Origin: CAZTNW01 sp964614945
GTDB lineage: Bacteria; Caldisericota; JANLFM01
Assembly: GCA_964614945.1 (NCBI GenBank)
Contig: CAZTNW010000002.1
Span: 1 to 64,000, forward strand
DNA length: 64,000 bases
Direction of reading: 5' to 3'
Positions 33,025 to 41,129 of the stretch are shown in pieces; the first letter of the stretch is position 1; each line of letters begins with the position of its first letter. The notes beneath the pieces were generated by a model that saw nothing but the letters and a program-made list of their open reading frames with translations, was not told the origin of the DNA and did not search any database. Made by a program: the position numbers and the translations under genes.

Positions 33025-34564
33025 GCCCTTAATCGGTCTGGAAGTGCACGTCCATCTTAATACAAGGAGCAAGATGTTCTGCGCCTGTCCCGCTGAGTTC
33101 GGCCTGGAACCTAACACCAGGGTCTGTCCGGTCTGCTTGGGTCTGCCCGGTGCCCTTCCCGTTCTGAACAACAAAGCGGTGGAATTTGTCGCTTTGGTCG
33201 CATTGGCTCTCAATTGCGAGATTGCCCTCCTGTCCCTCTTCCACCGCAAGAACTACTTTTACCCCGATCTGGCCAAAGGGTACCAGATCACTCAATACGA
33301 CCAGCCCTTCGCCAATAACGGCTATCTTCTGATTGGCGATGAAGACAGGGAGAAGCGGATTTCCATCCGGAGGGTGCACATGGAGGAGGATACAGCGAAG
33401 GCGATGCACGGGGAGAGCATCGGTCGAAGCATGGGGTACTCCCTCCTTGATTTCAATCGCTCCGGTGTCCCCTTGCTTGAGATAGTCTCCGCTCCAGAAA
33501 TGCACAGCGGAGAGGAAGCCGTGCTCTACCTTTCAGAGCTGCAGGCAATTTTACGCACGCTCGGGGTCTCCGCGGCGAACATGGAGGAAGGGGATCTCCG
33601 CTGCGATGTTAATATCTCCCTGAAAGGGCATGTCCGAACTGAGATAAAAAATCTGAACTCGTTCCGCGCCCTGCGCAAAGCAGTGGATTTCGAGGTCCTT
33701 CGCCAGAATCACCTCCTGGAGTCAGGCCTGCAGATGAGACAGGAGACCCGGCATTTCGATGAGAGAAGCGGGGAAACCATCGCCGGCCGCACGAAAGAAG
33801 AGGCCGAAGATTACCGCTACTTCCCGGAACCGGACCTCCTCCCCCTGAAAATAGATCGAGGTTGGGTTGATACCCTGCGCGAGCGAATGCCGGAACTGCC
33901 CAGAGGCAAGTGCGGTCGTTACAGAAAGATGGGCCTTTCCCCGGAGCAGGCCCGTTTGATCGCCTACTCTCCCTCCCTCAGCGCTTTCTACGAACGAATG
34001 CTCGATGGTTGCAGGAAAAGCGCTGTCTCCTTGGCGAATCTGCTAACCGTCACCGTTCAAAAGCACCTGAACGAACTGCAACTGGAAATACAACGTGTTC
34101 CTCTCTCTCCCGGATGGCTGCGTCAGCTACATGAACTCTACGAGGGTGGGATTATTTCCTCAAAAATCGAGAAGGAACTGATTGATGAGGTCTTCTCGAA
34201 TCAGGAATTCCTCAAGTTCAAGGACTTCATCATTGAGGCCAAGACGATCGAGGAAGCCGGAGCTTCCCCAGAGGGGAGGGTCCGCTTTCAACTCAGAACC
34301 CGGGATGAGCAACTCCTCCCCTACTCTCTGCCTTCCCCGAAAAAAATAGTAGAGGAGCGAGGGTTAGCTCAGATTTCTGATCCTGAGAAAATCAAGACGT
34401 TCGTGCAACAGGTCATGAAGCAAAATCCGGTCCAGGTGGAGGAGTATCGCCGGGGTAAAGAGCAATTGCTGGGGTTTTTCGCCGGTAAGGTGATGGGTCT
34501 ATCGCGGGGAAAGGCCAATCCGGAGGTCCTGCGGCAGATCTTGCGGGAAACGCTGAAGGGTTAA
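33017..34564 (+). CDS. gatB: Asp/Glu-tRNA amidotransferase subunit B
   Basis: Kinase/transferase subunit binding the mischarged tRNA; 515 residues from ATG 33017. The N-terminal 'PLIGLEVHVHLNTRSKMFCACP' region with the zinc cysteines ('CVCPVCLGLPG'-type stretch 'RVCPVCLGLPGALPVLN') and 'EDTAKAMH', 'LLDFNRSGVPLLEIVSAPEM', 'NMEEGDLRCDVNISL' and 'EIKNLNSFRALRKAVDFE' are all family signatures. A C-terminal GatB/Yqey domain completes it. The frame runs upstream to 32933 inside gatA, but the internal ATG matches the family. It ends convergent with, and touching, the minus-strand LOG-like gene. Confidence 0.96.
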   Translation: MPEPLIGLEVHVHLNTRSKMFCACPAEFGLEPNTRVCPVCLGLPGALPVLNNKAVEFVALVALALNCEIALLSLFHRKNYFYPDLAKGYQITQYDQPFANNGYLLIGDEDREKRISIRRVHMEEDTAKAMHGESIGRSMGYSLLDFNRSGVPLLEIVSAPEMHSGEEAVLYLSELQAILRTLGVSAANMEEGDLRCDVNISLKGHVRTEIKNLNSFRALRKAVDFEVLRQNHLLESGLQMRQETRHFDERSGETIAGRTKEEAEDYRYFPEPDLLPLKIDRGWVDTLRERMPELPRGKCGRYRKMGLSPEQARLIAYSPSLSAFYERMLDGCRKSAVSLANLLTVTVQKHLNELQLEIQRVPLSPGWLRQLHELYEGGIISSKIEKELIDEVFSNQEFLKFKDFIIEAKTIEEAGASPEGRVRFQLRTRDEQLLPYSLPSPKKIVEERGLAQISDPEKIKTFVQQVMKQNPVQVEEYRRGKEQLLGFFAGKVMGLSRGKANPEVLRQILRETLKG

Positions 34565-35073
34565 CTTCTTTCCCGCTCGGCCGCCTTCGATTGGCACCAG
34601 ATCTGCCTGGCTAACCTCACAGCCTCTTCCGGAGAGGAGGCCAGAAAGAAATTCCTTAGCTCAATTCCCGATCTTTCCGGCACCCAGGAGTTCATGGAAA
34701 TGACCGGTTTTCCCAGCTTCAGGGCAAAGCTCATCTCCGAGAGAGTGCCGAATTCTCCTCCCACGGCAATTATGAGCTGGGCTGAGCGTACTATGATCAT
34801 GTTGCGGGCCTCGTTCAATCCGGTGACTATGGGGATATCGACGAAGCTGTTGGCCTCCCCGGCACTGATTCCAGGAAGCACTCCAATTGTAGCCCCTCCT
34901 CCTTCTTTCGCGCCGCGGCACACCCCCTCCATCACCCCGCTCAACCCGCCGCAGATGATAACGGCTCCTTCATGCGCCAATAACCTGCCCAGCTCTCTCG
35001 ACCGCTGGTAATTTTCCGGGGATGACTCCTTTTCCCCGATCACTCCGACGACAAGGGCCCTCTTACACTTCAT
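34561..35073 (-). CDS. LOG-like/TIGR00725 nucleotide-binding protein
   Basis: A 170-residue Rossmann-fold protein of the 'lysine decarboxylase-like' LOG group. Motifs are 'ICGGLSGVMEGVCRGAKEGG', 'GVLPG' and 'VGGEFGTLSEMSFALKLGKP', a variant of the PGGxGTxxE active site. Related LOG proteins are cytokinin-type ribotide phosphoribohydrolases; TIGR00725 members have no confirmed role. It overlaps the start of the downstream-oriented MBL gene end by 11 bases on the same strand and meets gatB tail-to-tail. Confidence 0.78.
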   Translation of the reverse strand: MKCKRALVVGVIGEKESSPENYQRSRELGRLLAHEGAVIICGGLSGVMEGVCRGAKEGGGATIGVLPGISAGEANSFVDIPIVTGLNEARNMIIVRSAQLIIAVGGEFGTLSEMSFALKLGKPVISMNSWVPERSGIELRNFFLASSPEEAVRLARQIWCQSKAAERERS

Positions 35074-36427
35074 AGGTCAATCCTGGCTCCACCAGTTCAG
35101 CCTGGGTTCCAGATTCGCGCAGAAAATGAGCAAATCCTGCCGCGACCTTCTCCTCGCCGTGGTTTAAAATTACCCGCGCTTCCCCTGTTTTTGAGAGCCA
35201 GGAAAAAAGGGCGGCTCTATCGGCATGCGCGCTGAAACCATTAATTGTATAGAGGCGCGCGCGAACGGCAATCGGCTCCCCGTAGATATGCACCTTTTTT
35301 GCCCCGTCAATCAGGGCTCGGCCGAGGGTGGAACGCGCCTGGTAGCCGACGAAGATTACGGCGGAATCCGCTCTCCACAGATTGTGCTTCAGGTGGTGCA
35401 GAATCCGCCCGCCCTGGCACATCCCGCTCCCGGCGATAACGATGACACGGCTTTTTTCGTTGATGGCCCGCGACTGCTCCACTGTGCGGGTATATTCGAG
35501 CCCGGGGAAGGAAAAAGGCTCTTCTCCATGTTGCAGGAGCTCGCGAATCTCTCCGTCAAGATCGCTTGAATGCTGACGATATACCTCCGTTAAATTGATG
35601 GAGAGGGGACTATCAAGAAAAACCGGGCTCTGAGGAATATTTTCTTTCGCGCACAACGCCCTCAGGTAGAAAAGGATATCCTGGGCTCGTTCCAGGGCGA
35701 AAGAGGGGATCAAAACATTGCCTCCCGCCTCATAGGTCGCCCCTATCGCTTCTTGCAATTCCCTGATAGACTCGCTCAGGGGCTTATGATTTCTGTCTCC
35801 ATAGGTGCACTCGGAGAAGACCAGATCGGCGGGGGGAGGAGACTCAGGATCGGGCACCACATTGCGCTGGGGACTACCCAAGTCCCCGGAAAAGAGGACA
35901 CGTTTCCCATCTATTTCGAATTCCAGGAAAGCCGAGCCAAGGACATGGCCGGATTGATGAAAACGCACGAGAAAGCTGTCGCCGAGGCGGAGAGGTTCCC
36001 CATATCTGATCGGCTGAAAGAGCTTCATCGCATAAAGGGCATCTGCTTCGCTGTATAGAGGAGGGGAAGTCTCTTCGGCAGCGCGCTTTTTCTTCCTTGC
36101 CTGGCGCAGGTAATCCTCCTCCTGTACTTTAGCGGCATCCAGCAGGATGAATTGCGCCAGATCTCGCGTGGGATAGGTACAATATATCGGGCCGCGGAAC
36201 CCCCGCTTGAAGAGCAGGGGGATCCGTCCGCAGTGGTCGAGATGGGCGTGGGTAACGAATAGGGCACTGATCTCCTCCGGAATAAAAGGGAAAGTCTCGT
36301 TGCGGACCTCGCCCCCTTCATCGCCCTGGAAAAGACCACAATCAACGAGAAACTGTTTTCCCCGGGCCTCGAGGTGGAAAAGAGAGCCCGTGACTTCTCT
36401 CGCTGCTCCAAGCGGCGTGATCTTCAT
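35063..36427 (-). CDS. Beta-CASP metallo-beta-lactamase-fold RNA-processing nuclease
   Basis: A 454-residue soluble hydrolase related to CPSF73-like/RNase J-like nucleases. The zinc motif is 'FVTHAHLDHCGRIPLLFKRG' (H60, H62, D64, H65). The beta-CASP motifs follow: 'VFSECTYGDRNH', 'PSFALERAQDILF', 'VIAGSGMCQGGRILHHLKHN' and the terminal 'FSAHADR'. The start is placed at ATG 36427, preceded by GGAAGG; the open frame continues another 48 codons upstream without similarity. It is divergent from the nucleotidyltransferase gene. Probable RNA endonuclease or exonuclease; the target is unknown. Confidence 0.88.
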   Translation of the reverse strand: MKITPLGAAREVTGSLFHLEARGKQFLVDCGLFQGDEGGEVRNETFPFIPEEISALFVTHAHLDHCGRIPLLFKRGFRGPIYCTYPTRDLAQFILLDAAKVQEEDYLRQARKKKRAAEETSPPLYSEADALYAMKLFQPIRYGEPLRLGDSFLVRFHQSGHVLGSAFLEFEIDGKRVLFSGDLGSPQRNVVPDPESPPPADLVFSECTYGDRNHKPLSESIRELQEAIGATYEAGGNVLIPSFALERAQDILFYLRALCAKENIPQSPVFLDSPLSINLTEVYRQHSSDLDGEIRELLQHGEEPFSFPGLEYTRTVEQSRAINEKSRVIVIAGSGMCQGGRILHHLKHNLWRADSAVIFVGYQARSTLGRALIDGAKKVHIYGEPIAVRARLYTINGFSAHADRAALFSWLSKTGEARVILNHGEEKVAAGFAHFLRESGTQAELVEPGLTYEV

Positions 36428-36561
36428 TGCGTTCCTTCCATCTTTAATTGCTAAAATTGAATGTACCACTTCATCCGGCAGAAGAGAATCGGAGGATTTA
36501 TGTGACTTTGCATCCGGGGAATAGAAGAGAGAAGAATGGGGGTCAGGGACAGAAGTTAAAA

Positions 36562-37611
36562 ATGAAGGCACTGGTTCTCTGCGCGGGCAAAGGCGCGCGG
36601 CTCCGCCCGATCACTTATTCAATGCCTAAACACCTGATTCCTGTCGCCAACAGGCCTATCCTCGATTACGCCCTGGCGAAGATAGAGGCTTGCGCCCTGG
36701 AGACGGGTTTCGTCATCTCTCCGGAGACCGGACGGGAGATCGAGGATCATTATGGACCGAATTATCACTACATCCTGCAGGAAACCCCTTTAGGCATCGC
36801 CCATGCAGTCAAGGTGGCGGAGGGCTTTCTCGGGCGAGAGCCCTTTCTTCTCTTCTTAGGGGATAACCTTCTCGAGGAGTCTCTGGCAAAGGGAGCTGCC
36901 GAATTTCAGCTCCTGAACCTCGATGCCTTGATTTACCTGAAGGAAGTGTCGGATCCCCGTCCATATGGTGTGGCGGTTTTAGGGCCCAAGGGAGAGGTCC
37001 TCCAGCTGATGGAGAAACCGGCAATCCCGCCTTCTCGACTTGCGGTGGTCGGCCTTTATTTCTTTTCGCCCAGAATCTTAGAGGCTATCGAGCAAATCCG
37101 TCCTTCTCCTCGCGGTGAGTACGAGATCACTGACGCCGTTCAATGGCTAATTGATCACGGTTACCGGGTGAAGGGGAAGGTTATCTCAAGCTGGTGGCTG
37201 GATACGGGCAGAAAGGAGGACATCCTGGAGGCCAACCGCTTTCTCCTCGAGCACGAGCTTAAGCCGCATCTAAAGGGGCAGTTAGATGAACAGAGCAGGA
37301 TTTCAGGAAGAGTGGCAATTGAGGAGGGGGCCTCCATCGTTCGCTCTCAGATCGAGGGGCCGGCAATCATCGGCAGGGGGGCTAGGGTCTTAGATTCAAA
37401 AATTCTCCCCTTCACTTCGATCGGGGACCGGTGCCGGATCGTGGGCTCTGAAATAGGGCTGAGTGTGATTATGGAGGACAGCCAGCTGCTGCACCTGTCC
37501 TCTTTGAAGGGCAGCATCATCGGGCGGCGGACAGTCCTACAGGGAAAGGGGATACCCCTTCAGTTCGAATTGCACGTGGGGGATGAGGCCGTGTTGAAAA
37601 TCAGAGGTTGA
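36562..37611 (+). CDS. Sugar-phosphate nucleotidyltransferase, long RmlA type
   Basis: Makes an NDP-sugar from a sugar-1-phosphate, most likely dTDP-glucose. It has 349 residues from ATG 36562. The signature is 'LCAGKGARLRPITYSMPKHL' at residues 6-25, then 'FLGDNLLEE' and 'EYEITDAVQWLIDHGY', with 'SWWLDTGRKEDILEANR' closing the catalytic domain. The last 90 residues are left-handed beta-helix hexapeptide-like repeats, as in the long RmlA group often found in antibiotic and cell-surface glycan pathways. No other rml genes are nearby. The upstream frame extension to 36448 lacks similarity. It may serve the surface-glycan ligase at 23571, but there is no direct link. Confidence 0.87.
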   Translation: MKALVLCAGKGARLRPITYSMPKHLIPVANRPILDYALAKIEACALETGFVISPETGREIEDHYGPNYHYILQETPLGIAHAVKVAEGFLGREPFLLFLGDNLLEESLAKGAAEFQLLNLDALIYLKEVSDPRPYGVAVLGPKGEVLQLMEKPAIPPSRLAVVGLYFFSPRILEAIEQIRPSPRGEYEITDAVQWLIDHGYRVKGKVISSWWLDTGRKEDILEANRFLLEHELKPHLKGQLDEQSRISGRVAIEEGASIVRSQIEGPAIIGRGARVLDSKILPFTSIGDRCRIVGSEIGLSVIMEDSQLLHLSSLKGSIIGRRTVLQGKGIPLQFELHVGDEAVLKIRG

Positions 37612-37657
37612 TTAGTTTAAAAAATTTTCTGTTTCAAAGAAAAGAAAGGAGAAGAAA

Positions 37658-38527
37658 ATGAAAATTGCTGCCGTTATTCTCAGCGGGTTACTGCTTTTAA
37701 CACTGGCTGGCTGCGGAGGGGGTGGGAGTCCACAAACTGAGACTCAGACTCCGTCACCTTCGCTGACCTCGCCGAGTCCGACAACTCAGAGCCCCTCTCT
37801 TGCGCCCTCGACCTCTCCCGCCCCAACTCCCTCCTCTCAGATCGATGGGGAAATTATCCCCTACCCTAATGCCGAGGAATCGCAGAGATACACCGTAGAG
37901 GACACCTCCCCTGAGGGAGAACCGGGTACCGTCCAAGTGATCATCATGCAGACGGGTGACTCTTATGAGCAGGTCAAATCCTATTATGAAAAAGCCCTGC
38001 CCAACCTGTGGAAGAAATCTCATTTCGGGGAGACAACGGACGAGGAGGGAAACAAAATCTTCAGCCTAGTAGCGGAGAGCCCTGACGGAAAAAGCTGGTT
38101 CCACCTGAGTGTCTTCGAAAACATGGACGAAGGCGAGACCGTTGGAATCAGCCACGCTCTAGGAAAGGCAGGCACGGAGCTCCCCTCCACGCCCGGCGAG
38201 GGCGAGGGGGCGATCCCCCCCTACCCGAATGCCCGGCTCGTCAATAGGTCGACCTATACTGGGCCAGGATCAAGCGGAGAGGAGGCCGCCTGGACCGTTC
38301 TCGCGCTGGAAACAGTTGACGATTACGACCAGGTCAAAGGCTACTACCAGGCGAACATCCCCGCCGGCTACACGAACAATTTCTCGGGAGAGTCCACGGA
38401 TGACGGTATGAGAACCTACACCCTCTGGCTCAGTTCTCCGGACATGAGCGAAATTTACACCATCGCGGTGGCTGAAGATAGCGAGGAGGGAAAGGTGGAG
38501 ATCATCCAGAGTTACGGTCACAAGTAG
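37658..38527 (+). CDS. Lipoprotein with two tandem repeat domains
   Basis: A 289-residue secreted lipoprotein of unknown function. The signal peptide ends in the lipobox 'LTLAGC' (C19), followed by a Pro/Ser/Thr-rich linker to about residue 62. Two similar domains follow, each starting with a proline-tyrosine-proline-asparagine motif ('IIPYPNAEESQRYT' and 'IPPYPNARLVNRST'), each with 'D.YEQVKSYYEK' or 'DDYDQVKGYYQA', then an acidic-glycine turn, a strand and a 'GETVGISHALGK' or 'GKVEIIQSYGHK' end. It has a strong AAAGGAGAAG site. It is probably surface-exposed. Its transcript may end at the palindrome downstream. Confidence 0.75.
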   Translation: MKIAAVILSGLLLLTLAGCGGGGSPQTETQTPSPSLTSPSPTTQSPSLAPSTSPAPTPSSQIDGEIIPYPNAEESQRYTVEDTSPEGEPGTVQVIIMQTGDSYEQVKSYYEKALPNLWKKSHFGETTDEEGNKIFSLVAESPDGKSWFHLSVFENMDEGETVGISHALGKAGTELPSTPGEGEGAIPPYPNARLVNRSTYTGPGSSGEEAAWTVLALETVDDYDQVKGYYQANIPAGYTNNFSGESTDDGMRTYTLWLSSPDMSEIYTIAVAEDSEEGKVEIIQSYGHK

Positions 38528-38544
38528 TTCCACCCTCCTTCAGT

Positions 38545-38582
38545 TTGCTCGGCATTCCGGATTAATCCGGAATGCCGAGCAA
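38545..38582. terminator. 38-base perfect palindrome
   Basis: TTGCTCGGCATTCCGGATT followed by its exact reverse complement. It forms a very stable hairpin 18 bases after the lipoprotein stop. No T-tract follows on either strand, so it may be a Rho-dependent or 3'-end-protecting hairpin rather than a classical terminator, or a dyad operator. Confidence 0.6.
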
Positions 38583-38704
38583 TGAAGCACTCCATTCGCC
38601 CTGCAGTGAGAGAGGGCAGTTAATTAAGTATTTCTCAAGAAAAATGGCCCCATTGCTGATCGCCCTTTTTCCTCAAGCGGCTTCTTCTCAAAGAAAATCC
38701 GCTC

Positions 38705-38736
38705 TTGACAACATACTTGGAAGGAAATGTTAAAAT
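38705..38736 (+). promoter_or_regulatory. Possible promoter of the catabolic locus
   Basis: TTGACA at 38705-38710 and TAAAAT at 38731-38736, the latter preceded by TGT (extended -10-like). The 20-base spacing is longer than ideal, so confidence is limited. The 230 bases from here to the first start codon form a long leader. Confidence 0.35.
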
Positions 38737-38766
38737 ATGGAACAATAGAGTTAAAACATGTGACAA

Positions 38767-38879
38767 AGTTCTGTTTTGAGCTTTAGAACTCCAGGTTGGC
38801 TGGTTCGGTTATTAAAAAACTCTGAGCGGAAAGGGGTGACATCGTTATGCTCTTTTGCTAGTGAGGGTGAGGGAGTTCT
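38767..38879 (+). promoter_or_regulatory. Leader with two mutually exclusive pairings
   Basis: AGAACTCC (38785-38792) can pair with AGTTCT just upstream (38767-38772) or with GGAGTTCT 80 bases downstream (38872-38879). Competing stems in a long untranslated leader are typical of attenuators or riboswitches, but no known riboswitch consensus was recognised. No protein-coding potential was seen in 38528-38966. Confidence 0.25.
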
Positions 38880-38966
38880 CTCAACGTGAGCGACTCTCGC
38901 ATTTCGCAAAAATTCTCCAAATAGACCTGCTGGAGAAACCAAGAAATCCAAAAGGAGGAAGAGTCA

Positions 38967-40010
38967 ATGTCTTATTACTACGAGTACGAATTGGGAAAAG
39001 CCAGTGACATTTTAATCCGGGAGCTCTTCAAGGCCAAAGAAGGGGAAACCTTCGTCATCACCGCCGACACGGAGAGCGATAAGCGCGTAGTTGATGCCAC
39101 GGCTCGAGCTGTCTTCGCTGCAGGTGCCAAACCCATGGTCATCTGGTTGGCCTCCCCCTTGGGAGTGGCCAAAGCGGCTGATCCCATGCTTCCTGTGGAA
39201 GCTCTGACGGCGGTTTTAAAAGAAGCCGACGGCTGGATTGAATACAATAACCAGTGGCTGCTATACTCCACACCTTACGACATCGCCTACAATGAGAACA
39301 AGAAAATGAGACATCTCTGCCTGGTGGGAATGAATGTGGACATGATGGTTCGTTGCATCGGACGCGTGGATTATCCCAATCTGGAAAAGTTCATGAAGAA
39401 GATCACGGATATGACCCTCAAGGCGAAGCATATTCGCCTTACCACGCCATCGGGCGAGGACGTGGAGTTCGATAATGCTCCCGGTCGCAATCCCATCATG
39501 GAATTGGGCTACGCCAATACCCCCGGCTCCCACATGATGGCCGGACAGATCGGCTGGGCACCGGAATTGGAGAGCGTGAATGGAACTATCGTCTTCGATG
39601 GATCTATCGTTCCCCCCTGCAAGGGAATACTGAAAGACCCAGTCGTCCTGCACATCAAGAATGGAGAGATCACCAAAATAGAAGGCGGGAAAGAAGCACA
39701 GGAGTTCGACGCCTGGACAAAGAGCTTCAATCATCCTCAAATGCGCAAGTTAGCTCATGTCTGTTATGGCTTCAACCCCGGCGCCCGCCTGACCGGTGAC
39801 ATTTTAGAGGACGAACGAGTCTGGGGTGCCACGGAGTGGGGCATCGGCAATGTCGGCCCAATCTTAATCCCTGGCGGCATCTCTGGTCCCTCCCATTCGG
39901 ACGGGATTTGCCTGAACTCTTCCGTCTGGCTCGACGGAGTCCAGATTATGGACAAGGGACAGGTCCTGGATCCCGAGCTTCAAGCCTTAGCTAAAAAACT
40001 AGGCAAATAG
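38967..40010 (+). CDS. NicX/M29-fold metalloenzyme, first tandem copy
   Basis: A 347-residue soluble protein. The C-terminal half has the fold signature shared by M29 aminopeptidases (AmpS/AmpT) and the 2,5-dihydroxypyridine dioxygenase NicX: 'HVCYGFNPGARLTGDILEDE' and 'SHSDGICLNSSVWLDG'. Length (347 against roughly 410 for M29) and a candidate metal set H264, H310 and D312 (H-x-D) resemble NicX more than M29. This comparison is from memory. The reaction may therefore be an Fe(II) ring cleavage, a peptidase reaction or something new. It has an AAAGGAGGAAG site and is first in the locus. The second copy starts 13 bases after it. Confidence 0.72.
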   Translation: MSYYYEYELGKASDILIRELFKAKEGETFVITADTESDKRVVDATARAVFAAGAKPMVIWLASPLGVAKAADPMLPVEALTAVLKEADGWIEYNNQWLLYSTPYDIAYNENKKMRHLCLVGMNVDMMVRCIGRVDYPNLEKFMKKITDMTLKAKHIRLTTPSGEDVEFDNAPGRNPIMELGYANTPGSHMMAGQIGWAPELESVNGTIVFDGSIVPPCKGILKDPVVLHIKNGEITKIEGGKEAQEFDAWTKSFNHPQMRKLAHVCYGFNPGARLTGDILEDERVWGATEWGIGNVGPILIPGGISGPSHSDGICLNSSVWLDGVQIMDKGQVLDPELQALAKKLGK

Positions 40011-40023
40011 GAAGGGGAAGAAA

Positions 40024-41067
40024 ATGTCCTTTCTCTATGAATACGAGCTCGGCAAGGCGAGCAGTGCTCTCGTTGAACTCTTCGGCCTCAAAGAAGGGGA
40101 AACCTTCGTCATCACCGCCGACACGGAGAGCGATGCCCGCGTGGTCGACGCCACGGCCAGAGCGGCTTTTTCCCGCGGGGCCAAGCCCATGGTCATCTGG
40201 TTGGCCTCTCCCCTGGGAGTGGGCAAAGCGGCTGATCCCATGCTTCCTCTCGGGGCTCTGACCTCAGCGTTGAAAGTCGCCGACGCCTGGGTGGAGTTCA
40301 ATAATAAGTGGCTGCTCTACTCCACTCCTTTCGACATCGCCATGCAGGAGAATAAGAAACTCCGCTACCTTTGCTTGGTAGGCATGGATGTGGACATGAT
40401 GGTTCGCGTCATCGGCCGGGTGGATTTCAAGATCCTCAAGGAATTCGAAGAACTGGTCACAGAAAAGACGCTGAAGGCGAAGCATGTCCGTCTCACCACC
40501 CCTGCCGGCGAGGATGTGGAGTTCGACAACGACCCGACTCGGCCCATCTCCTGCGAGACCGGATACGCCGACACACCTGGCCCGCATATGATGGCGGGGC
40601 AGATCGGCTGGGCCCCCGCCTTCGAATCCATCAACGGGATGATTGTCTTCGACGGATCCCTCGTTCCCCCGGTTGGCCTTCTGGAGACACCGGTGAAGCT
40701 GCATGTCAAGAAAGGGGATGTCGTTAAAATCGAAGGGGGGAAAGAGGCAGCCCAGTTCGAGGCATGGCTGAAGAGCTTCAACCATCCCCAAATGTTGAAG
40801 ATGGCTCATGTGTGTTATGGCTTCAACCCCGGCGCCCGCCTGACCGGAAACATCTTGGAGGACGAGCGAGTCTGGGGTGCTACGGAGTGGGGCCTGGGTC
40901 AAGTCGGGCCGATGTACCTCCCTCCCAAGGGCATCGTTGGCCCTTCGCACACCGACGGGATTTGCCTGAACACTTCTGTCTGGCTCGATGGTAAACAGAT
41001 CACCGATAAAGGCCGAGTCATTGATCCAGAGTTGGCTGCCTTAGCGCAAAAGCTCGGTAAAAAATGA
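40024..41067 (+). CDS. NicX/M29-fold metalloenzyme, second tandem copy
   Basis: A 347-residue paralogue of the preceding gene, roughly two-thirds identical by eye, with the same candidate ligands at H262, H309 and D311 ('HVCYGFNPGARLTGNILEDE', 'SHTDGICLNTSVWLDG'). DNA identity is patchy: a 45-base block (40090-40134) matches 39036-39080 exactly while flanking codons differ. Both copies keep every conserved residue, so both look functional and may form a heteromer or act on different substrates. A hairpin follows the stop. Confidence 0.72.
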   Translation: MSFLYEYELGKASSALVELFGLKEGETFVITADTESDARVVDATARAAFSRGAKPMVIWLASPLGVGKAADPMLPLGALTSALKVADAWVEFNNKWLLYSTPFDIAMQENKKLRYLCLVGMDVDMMVRVIGRVDFKILKEFEELVTEKTLKAKHVRLTTPAGEDVEFDNDPTRPISCETGYADTPGPHMMAGQIGWAPAFESINGMIVFDGSLVPPVGLLETPVKLHVKKGDVVKIEGGKEAAQFEAWLKSFNHPQMLKMAHVCYGFNPGARLTGNILEDERVWGATEWGLGQVGPMYLPPKGIVGPSHTDGICLNTSVWLDGKQITDKGRVIDPELAALAQKLGKK

Positions 41068-41072
41068 ATTAG

Positions 41073-41102
41073 AGGGTGACCCTGAAACTTCAGGGTCACC
41101 CT
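41073..41102 (+). terminator. Hairpin after the NicX-like pair
   Basis: AGGGTGACCCTGAA and TTCAGGGTCACCCT form a stem of 13-14 bases with a minimal loop, starting six bases after the stop codon. The 3' side is followed by TGCTAAAA, not a T-run, so it is a weak intrinsic terminator or a transcript-end stabiliser. Confidence 0.55.
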
Positions 41103-41129
41103 TGCTAAAATCTGGCGGAGGAGACAAAG

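Noticed and set aside
38528..38966. Known riboswitch or T-box in the leader
   Set aside because: No T-box TGGNACCGCG element and no TPP, lysine, glycine or other consensus was found; only generic alternative pairing.
40264..40950. 228-codon minus-strand frame antisense to the second NicX-like gene
   Set aside because: Shadow frame; similar shadow in the first copy; no ribosome-binding site.
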